From NCBI GenBank assembly GCA_950295325.1, contig OX485803.1, positions 56,311,554 through 56,375,553 of the forward strand: a stretch of 64,000 bases of DNA, written 5' to 3'. A program made the translations under genes and the position numbers. Shown in pieces: positions 34,188 to 46,146 of the stretch. How positions within the stretch are numbered: the stretch's first letter is position 1; each line of letters starts with the position of its first letter. Under the pieces are notes generated by a model. That model was not told the origin of the DNA and ran no database searches. It was given only the letters and a program-made list of their open reading frames with translations. Source of the stretch: Polytrichum commune. Lineage: Eukaryota > Streptophyta > Polytrichopsida > Polytrichales > Polytrichaceae.

Positions 34188-35005
34188 AACGATGCCCCAA
34201 CCAAGGGGGGCAACCCGATGACAGAGGTTGGGGCGAACCAACCCGTACACTGGTTCCTTGGAGCATCCAACAAAGAACGAGTGAGTGTTTGGGTTAGTTC
34301 GCCCAAATCCAAGACAAAGAGGTTGGCAAGTTGTTCAATGCTTCCGTGGTGTTGTTTGGGTCCACCGGGTGCTCCCTTGATGAGAGTCCATGATGACCTC
34401 GAATGCGTTTTTTGGCAATGAATTAAGATCTTGTTTCATGTGTCTCAAAAGGGAAAGGAATGAGGGTGGTTTGTCATGGACAAAATTAGGTGCGGACAGG
34501 GAGACCATCCCTATCCGTATATCAATTGTCACCCTAAATAACACGATGGCGTGACTGGCCTCCATCATTCAGCTGCCAGGGATTTTGCCTCAGTCTATGT
34601 TTCTCTCTCTTGTCACCCAGAATTACTACGATTGTCACCACAGGAGCTTCGAAATCATGAGATTTGTCGACCTTTGGCTATGAAACGGAGCTGCTGCTGC
34701 TGGCTTGATAACGTCAAGTTGGAGGATTGTGCATGAAACCGGTGGAGAGGGAAGACAACATTTGAATCCCTTGGTGGGCCATTACCATGTCTGCAAAAGC
34801 TTTTGCAGTGGAAGGTGCGTTCAAGCTGTTGTCATGACACGACGCTCCTCAAGCAGGAACACAAAAGAACTCCTCACGTCACCGTGTTAAAGAGCCGACG
34901 TGCATGAGTGTGCATTTGGCCATCTAATAGTTATGGGCTTTGAATTACCTGCCTTAGGCAAGAACAGTTTTCAGATTGGATTGAGAGGTCATCCTTGAAG
35001 TATTA
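34188..35005. other. Flanking DNA right of the MULE
   Basis: Begins with the TSD copy. No recognised gene; the 103-codon frame crossing the TIR boundary at 34110-34421 cannot be real because it spans the insertion point. The stretch 34200-34330 is less AT-rich and has GGTTGGGGCGAACC and GGGTTAGTTCGCCC phrases loosely like the array half-sites, probably by chance. Confidence 0.45.
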
Positions 35006-35260
35006 GGGCCACTTCACACACAAGACTGGCGACGGCTCGTGACCATTGTATTCTAAGATATCTCATGGGTCCAAACGGCTGCTCAAGACCGTCCATGGTC
35101 ACTTCACAATAGAAGGTTCACGAACGTTCAAAGAAATTGTCATTGATGAAAAGTGTACATGGATCCTTACATGGGAGATTATTGATAATGTTTCATGGTC
35201 TGTTAGAATTTGCATCATGCCCACCTCCAAGAGGTAGGCTTGACCTTACATAAATTTTGG
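35006..35260 (+). repeat. Partial GGGCCACT-family element (left part)
   Basis: TTA followed by GGGCCACTTCACACACAAGA starts at 35003. Later phrases (CATGGATCCTTACATGG, TTTCATGGTC, CCTCCAAGAGGTAGGC) follow the order seen in the full copies at 39597-40114 and 47635-48138. The right TIR is missing. Confidence 0.6.
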
Positions 35261-36223
35261 CATATCATGTCCGTAAAACAATTGATACGGCCTAGGGATG
35301 TGCAAATGGACATGGCGTAGCCCCTCACGGTCATGTCATAACACAAATGATGTGATGGTCATTGACATGGTAATTTTCTTCTACTATAGTAATGATTTAA
35401 GTAGATTTTAATTTTTTAATTTTTTTGGTCAACTGCTCTAGACGACTCTTGTAGATGACTAGCAATCAAATCCTAAAGACATAATTTGCTCTAGGACAAT
35501 TGCAACAATTGATTTAGGATAGTCGATCATCTAGTCAACTGGTAAAGCAAAAATTGAACCGTTAGACCTTGTAGTCATTGGCCAACAAGACAAATAGTCG
35601 CGTAGAATTTATTTATTTATTTATTCCTTTGGCATTCGATTGGACCAGGGTCTGACCATGACAATTTACCCCACTGGCGTGATGTTTTTAGATTCAATGT
35701 CATGTCGATGTCATGTGTCATTACACAACGTGACGGATGTTGACATGAAAGTCCTGATGTAGTTGGATATAACTAAAAGCTGGTCTCATGAAGCTTGTGA
35801 GCAGCCGTGTAACATTATCCATTTGGTGCCACATAGACTCCATGTCATTGTTGATGTCCTTATGAGGAAGACTTATTTCTTCAGTCTTTACTCGACTATG
35901 AGGAACTTCCCAGCAGTCAATGTAACCTTTCTAATTTCTTTGGTCAATCGAAGCATTGGGTGCGATTAGTGACTTTTAAGATACAAAATCCTGGGGCCGC
36001 CATAACTTTATAATACCACGATGTACTAAATATGTGAATAAGGCATTATTCTAAACCAAGATCACGGTTTACTTCGAAAATACATATTTTGGTCTATATT
36101 AAGTGAAAATCTGCTGAAGTAGTGTGGACTACCTTAATTGAAGTAAACAGCATAGTGTGATGCTCTCCATGTAAGTTCATTTTGGTGATGAAACATCAAG
36201 GATAATCATGAAAGCTTGATGAA
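35261..36223. other. Intergenic DNA
   Basis: No gene recognised. The part 35420-35600 shares GTCAACTGC-type phrases and a CGTTAGACCTTGTAG phrase with 13250-13620, suggesting a decayed dispersed repeat. Confidence 0.4.
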
Positions 36224-36960
36224 AATGAATAAAATTCATTTCAAAGTTCGGGAAGTCAATAGGTTTATGGGAATGAAAGTAGTACATCAAGACAATGACA
36301 AAAAAAAAAAGGCTATTTCCCGAGAGTAACATAGTGGAGTGGCATCCATGATACAAAGGTTTATATCGATTTTATGTTTTAATGGAAAGAAAGGCTTCTA
36401 GCTCTCTGGTATTATAATCTAAAATAGGGAGGGAAGCCTATCCTTGATGGAGTTGTAGAGAGGACATCCTAACACAAAATGTGCTTTCATTTTAACAACA
36501 TTGTATGAACGGATAGTTGACCACCGGCCAATGCTAATGACAAGCCTATGATTTGAGGTGTGGTAAGCAACGATGGTTTGGTGTGGGGTGGTGTTAGTGG
36601 TTGCTTCAAGTATGATTCACATCCATAGTTGAGAAAGTCTTTGAGGGGAGGGAATCTAATCCTTTCTCATAAGATGGTAACAGTTCCACTCCATAGCAAG
36701 AAAGGCATGCTTGAGAGCTTCAAATATGATTTTCAATATGAAGTTAGAGTCAGCAAGGACCCACAATTGCAATGAAATGGCATTGATTTTCAAATTTGAA
36801 AAGCATTTAAAAAACCAAAAAAATCTATGAAACTAGAAGTATTAAGAAGGTGAAATCAAAGTAGCTGAAGTCCTAGAGTGATGGAGTGTGATGACCTTTA
36901 TCAGATTCCCATTAAAGTCTCTCTAATCAACATGATGATCTTGAGATTGATAGGAAGACT
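36224..36960 (-). mobile_element. LINE 3' fragment (C-terminal zinc-finger region), copy B
   Basis: The minus strand reads HQTIVAYHTSNHRLVISIGRW and CPLYNSIKDRLPSLF-like segments, homologous along its length to the neighbouring copy at 36985-37560, though its own reading frame is heavily broken and the CHFC finger is deleted. It ends near 36224 next to an AATGAATAAAATTCATTT stretch equivalent to the 3' tail of the other copies. It is truncated at its 5' side against copy A. Confidence 0.7.
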
Positions 36961-36984
36961 TGAGGGGACCTAGTGCTACACTCA

Positions 36985-38970
36985 ATAAATGAATGAAATG
37001 AAATTGATTTTAGGGTCCAGGAAGCCAAAAGGCTAGTGGGACTGAAAGTACATCAAGATGGTTTCAAACCATCTAATTCCCTATAGTGGCAGAGTGTAGT
37101 AGCCTCCGTGAAATAGAGACTAATGTCAACTTGATGATCGAACTCGAAGAAAGACTTCAGGCTCCACAATACTACATCCTTAAATATTGATGGAAATTTA
37201 TCCCTAATGGGGTTATATAAGGAACACTCAAACATAAATTGTGCCTCGTTTTCAACTGCATTGTAAGAGCAAAAGTGACATAGTCTATTATCTCTAGAGA
37301 TAATAGGGATAGTCAACCACCATCCAATTTCAATTGCAAGTCTATGGTTCGTGGTGAGGTAAGCAACAATGATCTTGCGTTTTGGTGGTGTCAATGATTT
37401 CTTCAAGTACAATTCACATTCGTATTTGAGAAAGTCCTTGAGGTGGAGGTAATCTAGTTTCTTCCTAGAGAGATGGAAAGAATTCCACTCTTTGGCAAGA
37501 AAAGCCTCCTTGATATTATCTAATGTGATTTTTGATGTGGTTGGGTTGTTGTGGGTTTCCTAATGAGATAGACCCCATGATGCCTTGCACATGGTTGTCA
37601 ATTTGTGCCAAGTGTTAAATCCTTATTCGGCCAAGTGTTGGCAGAGTGAGGTTGCTTGACTAACTAGCCAAGAGGAGGGTACGTAGGTGAGCAAGTCGTT
37701 GTTGAAAACCCATGGGGAGCTTAAGAGAACATAATTCTATGGGGAGTTCTCCAAATTTGGCCAACAAAATATGATGAGTTGTTGAAGAATGTACTTTGAC
37801 ACGAGAAATTATATGTATTTTCATGCCCTCCCTAAAAGCCTTTTTGATGAGAGTTTTTCAAGTCTCCACCCTAGATTTTAGTACCATATGTGAAAGTTGA
37901 AAGCACTAGAGCTTTGAATAGATTGGATTTGAGTTCCCAACATATGACTTCGACTATTGCTTTTTTCCTCCTTAAAAAGCTCATCAAGGCTTTCATACCT
38001 ATCATCGATGGCTCAAACTAACCATGTGAATATAAATTAATCCCAAGATATTTATACTTATGGATTATCTCAATTTCATCATTGTCTAGGTAAAATGCCT
38101 CTTGGTCTAATTCTTTTTGTTGCGGCCAAAGATCATGATTTTGGTTTTAGATAAATTAACTCCAAGGCTAGATGAGGTGCAAAACTCATGTGCTTTTGTT
38201 AGGAGTCTTTGTAGGCATGCTTTTGATTTAGAGAGCAAAACCACATCATCAACATAAAGAAGAATGGCGACCATTGTATCAAATAAACACGGAGAGTCCC
38301 CTTTGATCTTGTCCAACTATTTTTTCAAGTCATCAATGTACATGCCAAATAGTGTGTGGGAAAGGGGACATCCTTGTTTAACACCTACATCAGACATTAC
38401 TTTGCCATGTGTGAAACCGTTAAATCATACTATTGCATAAACTGTGGTATACACGGCTGGTATGGCTTGTTGTAAATGAAGTGGTATGCCGAATTGTTGA
38501 AGGCGTTCCCAAAGCTTGCCACGTGGAATTGTGTTAGAGGTTCTTTTGAAGTCAACAAAACAAGAATAGAGACATCGACCTACAAATATGTCTTGTTCAT
38601 TTAAAATACATAATGTAAGGATGTGGTCCAGAGTACATCTACCTTCCTTAAAACCTGCTTGGACTCTTGGTCTAACCCCTTTCAATTTTGTCCATCAAAC
38701 AAAAAACAATTCCAAAGCGGAGTCATAGAGCTTGCCAAAGATTATGTCAAGCATTACGGTCCTATAGTTCCCCAAGGAGTTTCTTTGACTAGATTTGAAA
38801 ATCACTTGAATATTGGTAGTCCATGAAGCTAGGAAACCCTCTCTAGCCACTTAATTAAATAACTTTGTGATTGGCTCACATAGATCAATTCCGACCCATT
38901 TCAGAAACTCAAGTTTTAACCCATGAATATCTCATGCCTCGTGATTTGCTAGATCTTGCATATTGACACA
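36985..38970 (-). pseudogene. 5'-truncated LINE with reverse transcriptase remnants, copy A
   Basis: Minus-strand segments in order: DIHGLKLEFLKWVGIDLCEP near 38940-38880; GNYRTVMLD near 38770; VQAGFKEGRCTLDHILTLCI and FVDFKRTSNTIPRGKLWERL (38685-38500); GVKQGCPLSHTLFGMYIDDL (about 38390-38320); the RT active-site box LLYVDDVVLLSKSKACLQRL followed by GVNLSKTKIMIFGR (38270-38110); and, after an interrupted stretch, LTTNHRLAIEIGWW and RLCHFCSYNAVENEAQFMFE (37412-37053), the zf-RVT finger at the ORF2 C-terminus. Frames are broken by several stops. The 3' end at about 36985 has an AATGAATGAAATGAAATTG tail. The endonuclease domain is absent, as expected of 5' truncation during target-primed integration. 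Confidence 0.85.
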
Positions 38971-39596
38971 TGTTTAACCCTATATCAATGAAGGGGAAAA
39001 TTGACCGCTTTTGATAGATGAACCGGTTGAGTTTGAAAAACAATTAGGTTGAAGTTGAGGACTTCATGAAAATCACCGATCGTTTGAGAAGAATCTACAT
39101 AATACTACATATCAAGTTAATAAAGAGTAAACCGAAAGATTGCAAAGTTAACTGGTTGGACTTGGAAACACTAGGATTTTGACCGATTATGCCCAAAAAT
39201 CTCCCCACAACGTAGCGGCTACATTATGTATTTGGGAAAAGCCAACTTCCCCCTAATGGAGATGTGAAAGGAGGTTTTTCCCAACTACATTGCCATGATG
39301 AGCCTCAAACGGTGAGGCTCGAGCGGGAACTAGTCTTGTAAAAACTGCTAAAAAGGTAGAGCGGCTTTTTGATTGAATAATTGCAAATCCTCGTCGCGTT
39401 TTGAGTCATCTTATTGGTTGTCAAGTGACTGTGGCACTGGTGCAGTTGACAAGAAGATCATGGCCTTCCAGAACATAAGACAACTCATGAGATCGCCACA
39501 TAGGTTGAGATTGGGTGTTTCCAAGTCACACTAAATTATTCCCAACAAACCTCATTGGATGGACTCAGTCTCATAAGAAATGGTGGGCAAATTTAA
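38971..39596. other. Spacer between LINE and GGGCCACT element
   Basis: AACCGGTTGAGTTTGAAAAAC-type phrases at 39020-39180 are mildly repetitive (ACCGGTTGA, AACTGGTTGGA). No gene or transposon end recognised. Confidence 0.35.
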
Positions 39597-40114
39597 GGGC
39601 CACTCCACACAGGAGACTGAGGGCCCATGACCATTGCACTCTGAGCACTCTCATTGGTGGAAAAGGTGGAGCCGGTCCAAGTTCGCTACTTCACACTACG
39701 CTAGCTTGAGGGACCAATGGAGTAAGTGACTCCGACATGGATGTCAAGTCTACGTGGAGTCCGTCTTACATGGCATCAAATGGATCATGTTTCATGGTCA
39801 CTTGGAGTATTTTCAGAATCCGCCTCTTGGAGGTAGGCCTAACACAAAACCGGGAGACCATGACACTTTGAAATTTCACAACCCTTGATTTATTATATTT
39901 TATCATGTATGAGGACTCTACATGAATACATCGTGAGAAATTCCTTGAAACATCATTTGGTTGAGGGCTTGGTCACATGTAACTTCACTGTACATTTGAT
40001 GGCCCATGATCGCACTATATGATTTTGGAAGTGTCTTGGGACGGCCTTTGGACACTTCTTTTGGGCTCTCACAATTTCATGGTCACGGCTCTTGGTTCGT
40101 GTGTGGAGTGGCCC
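39597..40114. mobile_element. GGGCCACT-family TIR element, copy 1 (Harbinger-like?)
   Basis: The left end is GGGCCACTCCACACAGGAGA and the reverse complement of the right end GGGCCACTCCACACACGAAC. TTA occurs next to both ends (TTAA on the left, TTA on the right), which would fit the 3-bp TWA duplication of PIF/Harbinger elements. The 518-bp interior is non-coding and collinear with the copy at 47635-48138. Confidence 0.75.
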
Positions 40115-40616
40115 TTAGTGTATATACCCAATATGATACATTGTTGATGGCCTAACTTCAATAATTTTCTCTTAGTATAGGCCTTTTTTAGAGTATGTAC
40201 TCCGCTAAACTTGGCTTGGGGTTCACAAAATTTTGTGTAAACTCATCCCTAGATGACGGGGCTCAAGTAAAAGCAAGTTTCCTACAAGGGTGAGGGCCGA
40301 TTTTTTCCAACTGGAATCCACTAGAATAATTTGGGTTCTTTAATGCCATTTTTGGACTTAAAGGATGTTAAAATAGTTTTTAGCACTATAAAATAGTTCG
40401 TTGTGTTTTCACCTTGCTAATGGACGAGTTTACTAGACACCACAAACCTAACCCTAGGTAGGCTTTGTGATGTCTACATGAAGACTTGCTATTTTGTTCG
40501 TTTTTCATGTTCCTCATTTTTACCAATTAGATTTACATAATGAAATTTGTTGTGCATTAGCATATCTATGATGAAGCATCAACAAAGATTAGATTGAAAA
40601 TCGAGCTTCACATTAT
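40115..40616. other. Spacer
   Basis: No gene, RNA or transposon terminus recognised. Confidence 0.35.
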
Positions 40617-41220
40617 TTAGTTATGCTTACTGAAAGTGTACGTATGTTGATTATTTGACCGAATGAATGATTATTCCCACTTGTGTTTAAGATTGAATGT
40701 GGAGTAACTTGGGTGTACAAAGACTCTCTCACCATAAGAAGCACCCCTAGTCGGCCCTTAAATTGGCCTTTCGCACAATAGGAAATCCATACCGACACAA
40801 ACAACATGCTCAAGAAAGGTAAGCGGGTCTTAAACGGACACTTTTCCCTCTACACCCACTTCTTGTAGGATATGAAACATACAATTACCTAGTGCGAGAT
40901 GATTAACAAATTTGAATCGTGCCCGTAGTCATTTTTTCATCATTTATGGAGCTTATATGAATATCATATTCTTTGAGTTAATAAATGATCATCATATGTA
41001 GATCCCCCTACATTGCGTTGAATATTTAGTACTCATTTAGTATTGTGTCTAGGATGGTTAATATATTTTGAACACATAGTCCAATCTCTTCACAACACAT
41101 GTCTTATTGATGTCTTCTCTTAGATTCATAGCCGATCATAAACCACTCAAATATTGATGTCCAATTAAGATTAAACATTGAATTAGGCACATCTACTTTA
41201 ATCAAATATAACCGCCTCCT
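40617..41220 (-). repeat. Dispersed repeat family R, longest copy
   Basis: The first part (TTATGCTTACTGAAAGTG ... CACTTGTGTTTAAGATTGAA) matches 43537-43620. The second part (CTACACCCACTTCTTGTAGG ... CACAACACATGTCTTATTGA ... AACCACTCAAATA) matches 11400-11710. Together these copies define a family of at least 600 bp. No coding capacity or terminal repeat recognised. Confidence 0.6.
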
Positions 41221-42009
41221 ATTCAAGTTTGTGTTCATGAAATTCATAACTACAGTTACATAAAATCCGAAGCCTATAAAAAAATTAGAATAAAATTAAT
41301 ATCCAAATGTTGTGTGCTGCTTACTTGAGGCCCGTAAGATTAAGCATGATTCATAATCTCTAACGTAATGTTCATTTAACTGTATTTAATTTCAAGAGTG
41401 TGACTTTGATTTTTCTCACAAAATTTCTTTTGCATATCATCGTGAACCAACATTGGTTTCTACAACACCTCACATGAGAGGTGCTCGAATGAAATCCCCA
41501 TGTGATATGGCCACCTTGGTTAATAAATTCTACCCATACACATGCAATTGTTAGTACCCGTCTTGAATTGAGTGCACCGGTATGTGTAATTAGTTGCCTA
41601 TACAAATAGGCGGCCTCTTTACCCATGCAAATTTTTACATGATGTCAAAAGCCGATCACAAAAACCCACAACTTTGATCATCCATCCATATAGCAACCAT
41701 AGTAGGAAAATAATTCAGCTTCTTTTTGTCGATGTGGTAATTTCACAATAATAGTGTGGAATGTCGATATGTTTGCATATATAAGGCAACCTACATGCAC
41801 ATATCAATGTAGTTACCCATAATTAAAATTGGTTTCATGCATTGGACTGAAAGCAACGCAACATTACCAAATGAGCATCTTATCCTTTTTCTTGTAGTTC
41901 CTAGAGAGTGGGAATTATCGTGTATGAATAGACTTGCCGTCCATCCAACAGAACATCTTGATCCCCTACAAGTTTGTTGCTGAATCATCTCAAGTGACTC
42001 TGAGTAGAC
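41221..42009. other. Intergenic DNA
   Basis: No gene, RNA or repeat recognised; frames are short. Confidence 0.35.
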
Positions 42010-42925
42010 TAAGGGTGAGGTTCCATGTACCGGTCCCGGTCCATTTTTGAAAATAAATGGGTGGACATGTGGAAAAGGGTGGTGCCATGTGCCTATTCTT
42101 CTCACCCAAGGACTAGTTGCCTACATGGATGGGTGTCCCACATTATACGTTGTGCAAGAACGGGCGCCAAAGGACCGGCAGTCGTGATGGTCAAGAGAAG
42201 GACATGTGCCGGTTAGAGACCTCTGGTGACCGGAACGGCCGGTCACCTTGGGTACTAAAGGCCATATTGTTCTTCAAGTCCTTTCTTTTGGGGTACTCCT
42301 AGGGCTCCTTGCTCTTGCATCATGCACTCTTTGAACACTCAAATCCTAGTTGTGAGAAGAAATGAAAAGGAAAGAAGGGATAGAAAATGATTGTATGTTA
42401 AATCGTTGGAGTTCTCATCATGAACTCATGGGAACATGTATCTCATGATGTTTTCGAGAATTCCGATCTTAATAACAAAAAATACATACAAATTAAGCAA
42501 TGTGATAGTAAGTGTTGGGTTTAATAAACAAAAATCAAAATAAAAGACTATTCAAATGTATAAAGAATTCACTTATACACAATGTATTATCACGATTTCA
42601 ACTGAAAGTAAAATATAAAAATATTTATATATTCCCATAGATGGCATCCGTACCAACCTATGGACACCAAGAACACACAATTTTAAATTCATTCAAATAT
42701 CAAAAGTTAAATGATGATGACCCTCATTACCGGTTACGTGTGACATCTTATTATTCATCAAATTCGGTAAGAACGTAGGAAATCAAAATAAACCGGCACC
42801 TCACATAGAAGTACCCCTCCCTGAAATGGGTGACATCACCCAATGTTTTTGACGATGCCACCCGTTTCTCACCCACTTAAAAAATGGACCAGCACTAGCA
42901 CATGGAACTCGACCCTCACTCAAGG
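42010..42925. mobile_element. TIR element, about 915 bp, non-coding
   Basis: The left end GGGTGAGGTTCCATGTACCG followed by GTCCCGGTCCATTTTTGAAA is matched by the reverse complement of the right end, GGGTCGAGTTCCATGTGCTA then GTGCTGGTCCATTTTTTAAG, ending near 42922. The TIR is about 45 bp with roughly 80% identity. TSD not clear, so superfamily is open. No transposase frame inside. Confidence 0.65.
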
Positions 42926-43536
42926 TCTTTAAAACTATTTATGGTGTCACATCGACCAAAAAGGGTAACCTCCAGGCTGCATACTATTTCTGGACTTGTG
43001 TATGCTGGATGAATGAGAGATACGCTCATATATGATAGTTCTCTCTCTTTCTCTCTAATTCCTGGCCCATGAGAGTGATAATGAATCACTCAGGCAGTCA
43101 CAGCAGCAGAGTAGATAGATAGAACTTCATGATGCTGGATGATGGCACCAGGAATTGAAGAAGCCACCACTGTTGCCAGAAATTAATTACTGCAACTCCC
43201 TTCATTCAAGTTTGAGCCCTCTCACTGCACCAGCCCACAGGCGGGCACTCAACTATTAACCTACACCCAGAAGTAAAGTACACGCTTGCATTTGTCATGT
43301 TTAATCATTTTTTTTCTTTTTCCCCTTCACATCCATCTTCCCCAAACTCATCGCCTTGTATTGATTTTGCCAAGTGTGTGTCCATTGTAATTTAAGGTAT
43401 GTGGGTGATATTTGGTTTGTTTCTGATGTTCTCCAACTTCTACCGATGAGATTTACACAACTCGGGTTGCAGTACCGAATCTCTGATGCAACATATGCAA
43501 AAACCGGATTGAACATCAGACCTCCCCCAAATCAGT
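42926..43536. other. Intergenic DNA with small pyrimidine-rich tracts
   Basis: Contains a TCTC-rich run near 43040 and GATAGATAGA near 43115. No gene recognised. Confidence 0.35.
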
Positions 43537-43740
43537 TATGCTTATCGGAAGTGCATGTTTGTTGATTTCTGAACTAGATACATAGGTCCTCCCAGTTGTG
43601 TTCATTGTTGAGTGTAGAGTTGTTATTAATATTTGACGATGTAGTCCAATCTCATTTAAACATGTGTCTTTATGATGTTTGTTTTTGGATCCTAACCGAA
43701 CCACATGCCAATCAAATAAAGGGGTCCAATCAAGAAAACA
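43537..43740 (-). repeat. Dispersed repeat family R, partial copy
   Basis: TTATGCTTATCGGAAGTGCA, GTTGTGTTCATTGTTGAGTG and CCAATCTCATTTAAACATGT align in order with 40617-41180, with an internal deletion relative to it. Confidence 0.5.
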
Positions 43741-44250
43741 AGCCACTTAAGACCCACCTACCTTAGTACAGTATCTTGTAAGGTGTGAGTTCTTGGACCC
43801 ACACTTACACAGATTGTACTCAAATGTAGGTGTGAATTATTGGCATGTTCACCTCACTTGGTTTGAACCCATGTGAGTCTACCAAAAATGTTGCTTCGTA
43901 TACTTTTATGTTTTTGGCAATGAAGACTTCTAAGGTAAGTGGTCCTAATTCAGTCAATTATCTTAATAAAACATTTAATCTTGAGTGGTGAATGGTAAGG
44001 TGTTGAAGTTTAAATTTTGGATAGGAAAAACTTAGGGAAACACTCAAGGATGACTTGAAAGGTGATTTTTGTACCATCTAGGTGTCTTAGATATGTTTAA
44101 TTAGGACAGTCATAGGTTGATTTCAAGTTAGTTATGCTTTAAAGTTGACTTTTCATTTTATTTGTGCAAGGGGATTGGAAATTTCTCAACCGCAGTTGAT
44201 GCGTCCGTGACAATCATTCAATCCCACATTATTAACCAAGGCAATAGTAT

Positions 44251-44502
44251 CACTATATTCGCTAATTGGAGACTTTTTCATGATTTGGAGACTAATCAAG
44301 AACTTCAAGTCTCATATCATGTTTAGTGCATGTTTTGATTATGATATAGATACTTATTATATTTAGACATATATATACTCCTCATGCATGAATATGTAGA
44401 AAGTTCGTTACCAATGTTCCCCACGTTCACCATATTGCATCCCAGACTATGAGTAAAGTTGATTTTGAGACTTTCCAAAGTCTCCAATTAACAAATATTA
44501 TG
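44251..44502 (+). mobile_element. CACTATATTCG-family MITE, copy 1
   Basis: Starts CACTATATTCGCTAATTGGA and ends with an inverted, slightly decayed form (TCTCCAATTAACAAATATTA). The roughly 250-bp interior is the reverse complement of most of the copy at 50814-51065, including a CCAATGTTCCCCACGTTCAC phrase. Confidence 0.8.
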
Positions 44503-44797
44503 ATTAGTTTGGGAGTGAGTTCATTTCCTTGGGACTAGGTGTGATGCACAAGCATAGGCACAACCATTGTCAATAGTCTACATAAAATTGCTAAATTTTC
44601 CTCTTTACCAATAAAAAGCCTAGGGCACTTTGGTGTGGTCAACAATCTTGTGTTAATTAGCATTTTTAATGTAACTTGAAATGCAGTGCAGTCACCCTTA
44701 CAAGAGATCTAGTCTCCTTTGCTTAATTTTTACTTTAACTATGCTATCAGACAATGGCCTTTTGCTCAACTCTCGTCACAAGTGTTAAACATTCCCC

Positions 44798-45397
44798 CAG
44801 GGTTATTTATCCCGATGTCATGACGGTGTCGTGCCGTCATGACATGTCGTGTCGTGACGGACCCCTCCGTCACGACACAATAGGGTCCACGTAGGGTCAA
44901 CCTAGGGGGAAGCTAGTAGGGTGGGTAAAATACTTACCTTCTTGCCAAGGTGGCGTCCTATGTGGCAGAAAAGGCCGACGTGGACGTGGATATGCCTAGC
45001 GCCAGGTAAACCATTTGGCCATTATGTTTATCATTCTGTCAAAATCAAAGTAGTAAAATATGACTAAGGAGGGTGTGGGGCGGACGGGGGTGGGGGGTGG
45101 GGCGGACGGGGGTGGGGGGTGGGGCGGACGGGGGAGGGGGGTGGGGTGGACGGGGGCGGACGGGCGCTAGTAATTTTTTCCCCACTTTACCTCTACTTTG
45201 CTGACATGTCATCACACGTGGACATCTTACATCCTACGTGTCCGAAATGGGGTAATGTAATTACACACATAATTCGGTAAAATTCAAGTCCGTCAGGATA
45301 AAGACAGCATCCGGCATAATGTCGTGACAGATACGTGTCGTGACGGCACGACATTATGCCGAGATTAGCCTCCGTCACGACACAATAGACAACCCTG
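44798..45397. mobile_element. hAT-like non-autonomous element, 600 bp
   Basis: CATTCCCC at 44790-44797 and 45398-45405 is a perfect 8-bp TSD, typical of hAT. The TIRs start CAGGGTT(A/G)T(T/C)TAT, continuing to a shared TGTC(A/G)TGACGG. Subterminal regions are crowded with TGTCGTGACGG and its reverse complement in both orientations. The centre holds a G-rich minisatellite. No transposase frame; mobilisation would need a helper. Confidence 0.9.
45070..45172 (+). repeat. G-rich minisatellite, 22-bp period
   Basis: CGGACGGGGG recurs at 45081, 45103 and 45125, then in shortened units to about 45170. Each unit holds three or four G runs (GTGGGGCGGACGGGGGTGGG). The plus strand is strongly G-rich in an AT-rich neighbourhood and could form G-quadruplexes. 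Confidence 0.9.
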
Positions 45398-45590
45398 CAT
45401 TCCCCATGTAATACAATAGGCCATAACATAGTTAATGTTAGTATTCCATGGTCTTAGTTTCTTCCTTTCGCCTTTAAATTTGGGATAGTGCACTTTCTAT
45501 CACTTAACATCAACTAGAAAAAAGGTAACCAAAGAATATTAAGCTACATATGTTCTTTGATTCACCACTTGATAATTACATTGTTTTTTT

Positions 45591-45808
45591 TCTAATTAGT
45601 GCAAGTTACCATTTGGACTTACACATTGCTATAAAATTGTACTCAGAGCGTCATTTTTTACCCAAGTGACATAAGTAGCTAGTATGCACACCAAAGAACA
45701 TGATATAACTTAGGTGGTAAAAAAGGTAACGTTGATTGAAAAAATAAAAAATAAAAAATAAAAGCTATAGCAATGTGTAACTCCAAATGGTCACCCACAC
45801 TAATTAGA
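45591..45808. mobile_element. CTAATTAGTG MITE (second MITE family), copy 1
   Basis: The left end TCTAATTAGTGCAAGTTACC runs into ATTTGGACTTACACATTGCT. The right end is its inverse (TGTAACTCCAAATGGTCACC then CACACTAATTAGA). TIRs are about 43 bp with few mismatches. The subterminal ATTTGGAGTTACACATTGCT phrase is shared with the CACTAAAT family, so the two families are related. Confidence 0.75.
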
Positions 45809-46146
45809 TAAAACAGTGTAGTTTCAGTGTGGACTTGTCTTCTATTCCCCACCGGTCCAATTACTCCCAACAGAGTATAGGGTTATACTTTCATTTCTAA
45901 GTGACAATGAGCAATTGACAATTGGGAAAGGGAAGATTAACCCTCCCTTTTGGTCTCCCTTATTTCTTCTGAAGTCCAAAAGTCTTCTGAGGGTCTTTTC
46001 ACCTCCCCTGTGTTGCCAAAGGGTTCAAGGTAGAAAAATAAGCCTTTGGATTTCTCAATGGCGAACGGTCAGACTATGGTCTCAGCTACTGCCTCAAGTG
46101 CTAGGAAAGGAAGCTCCTCCGATTCTAAAAGGGGACATCTTCCATA

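Noticed and set aside
34110-34421. 103-codon frame at the right end of the large element
   Set aside because: It crosses the TIR/TSD boundary of the transposon and begins in the GCTCA repeats.
42010-42925. Assignment of this TIR element to PIF/Harbinger
   Set aside because: The flanking trinucleotides differ (TAA and TCA), so the superfamily is left open.
45193-45429. 78-codon minus-strand frame
   Set aside because: Lies across the right end and TSD of the hAT-like element.
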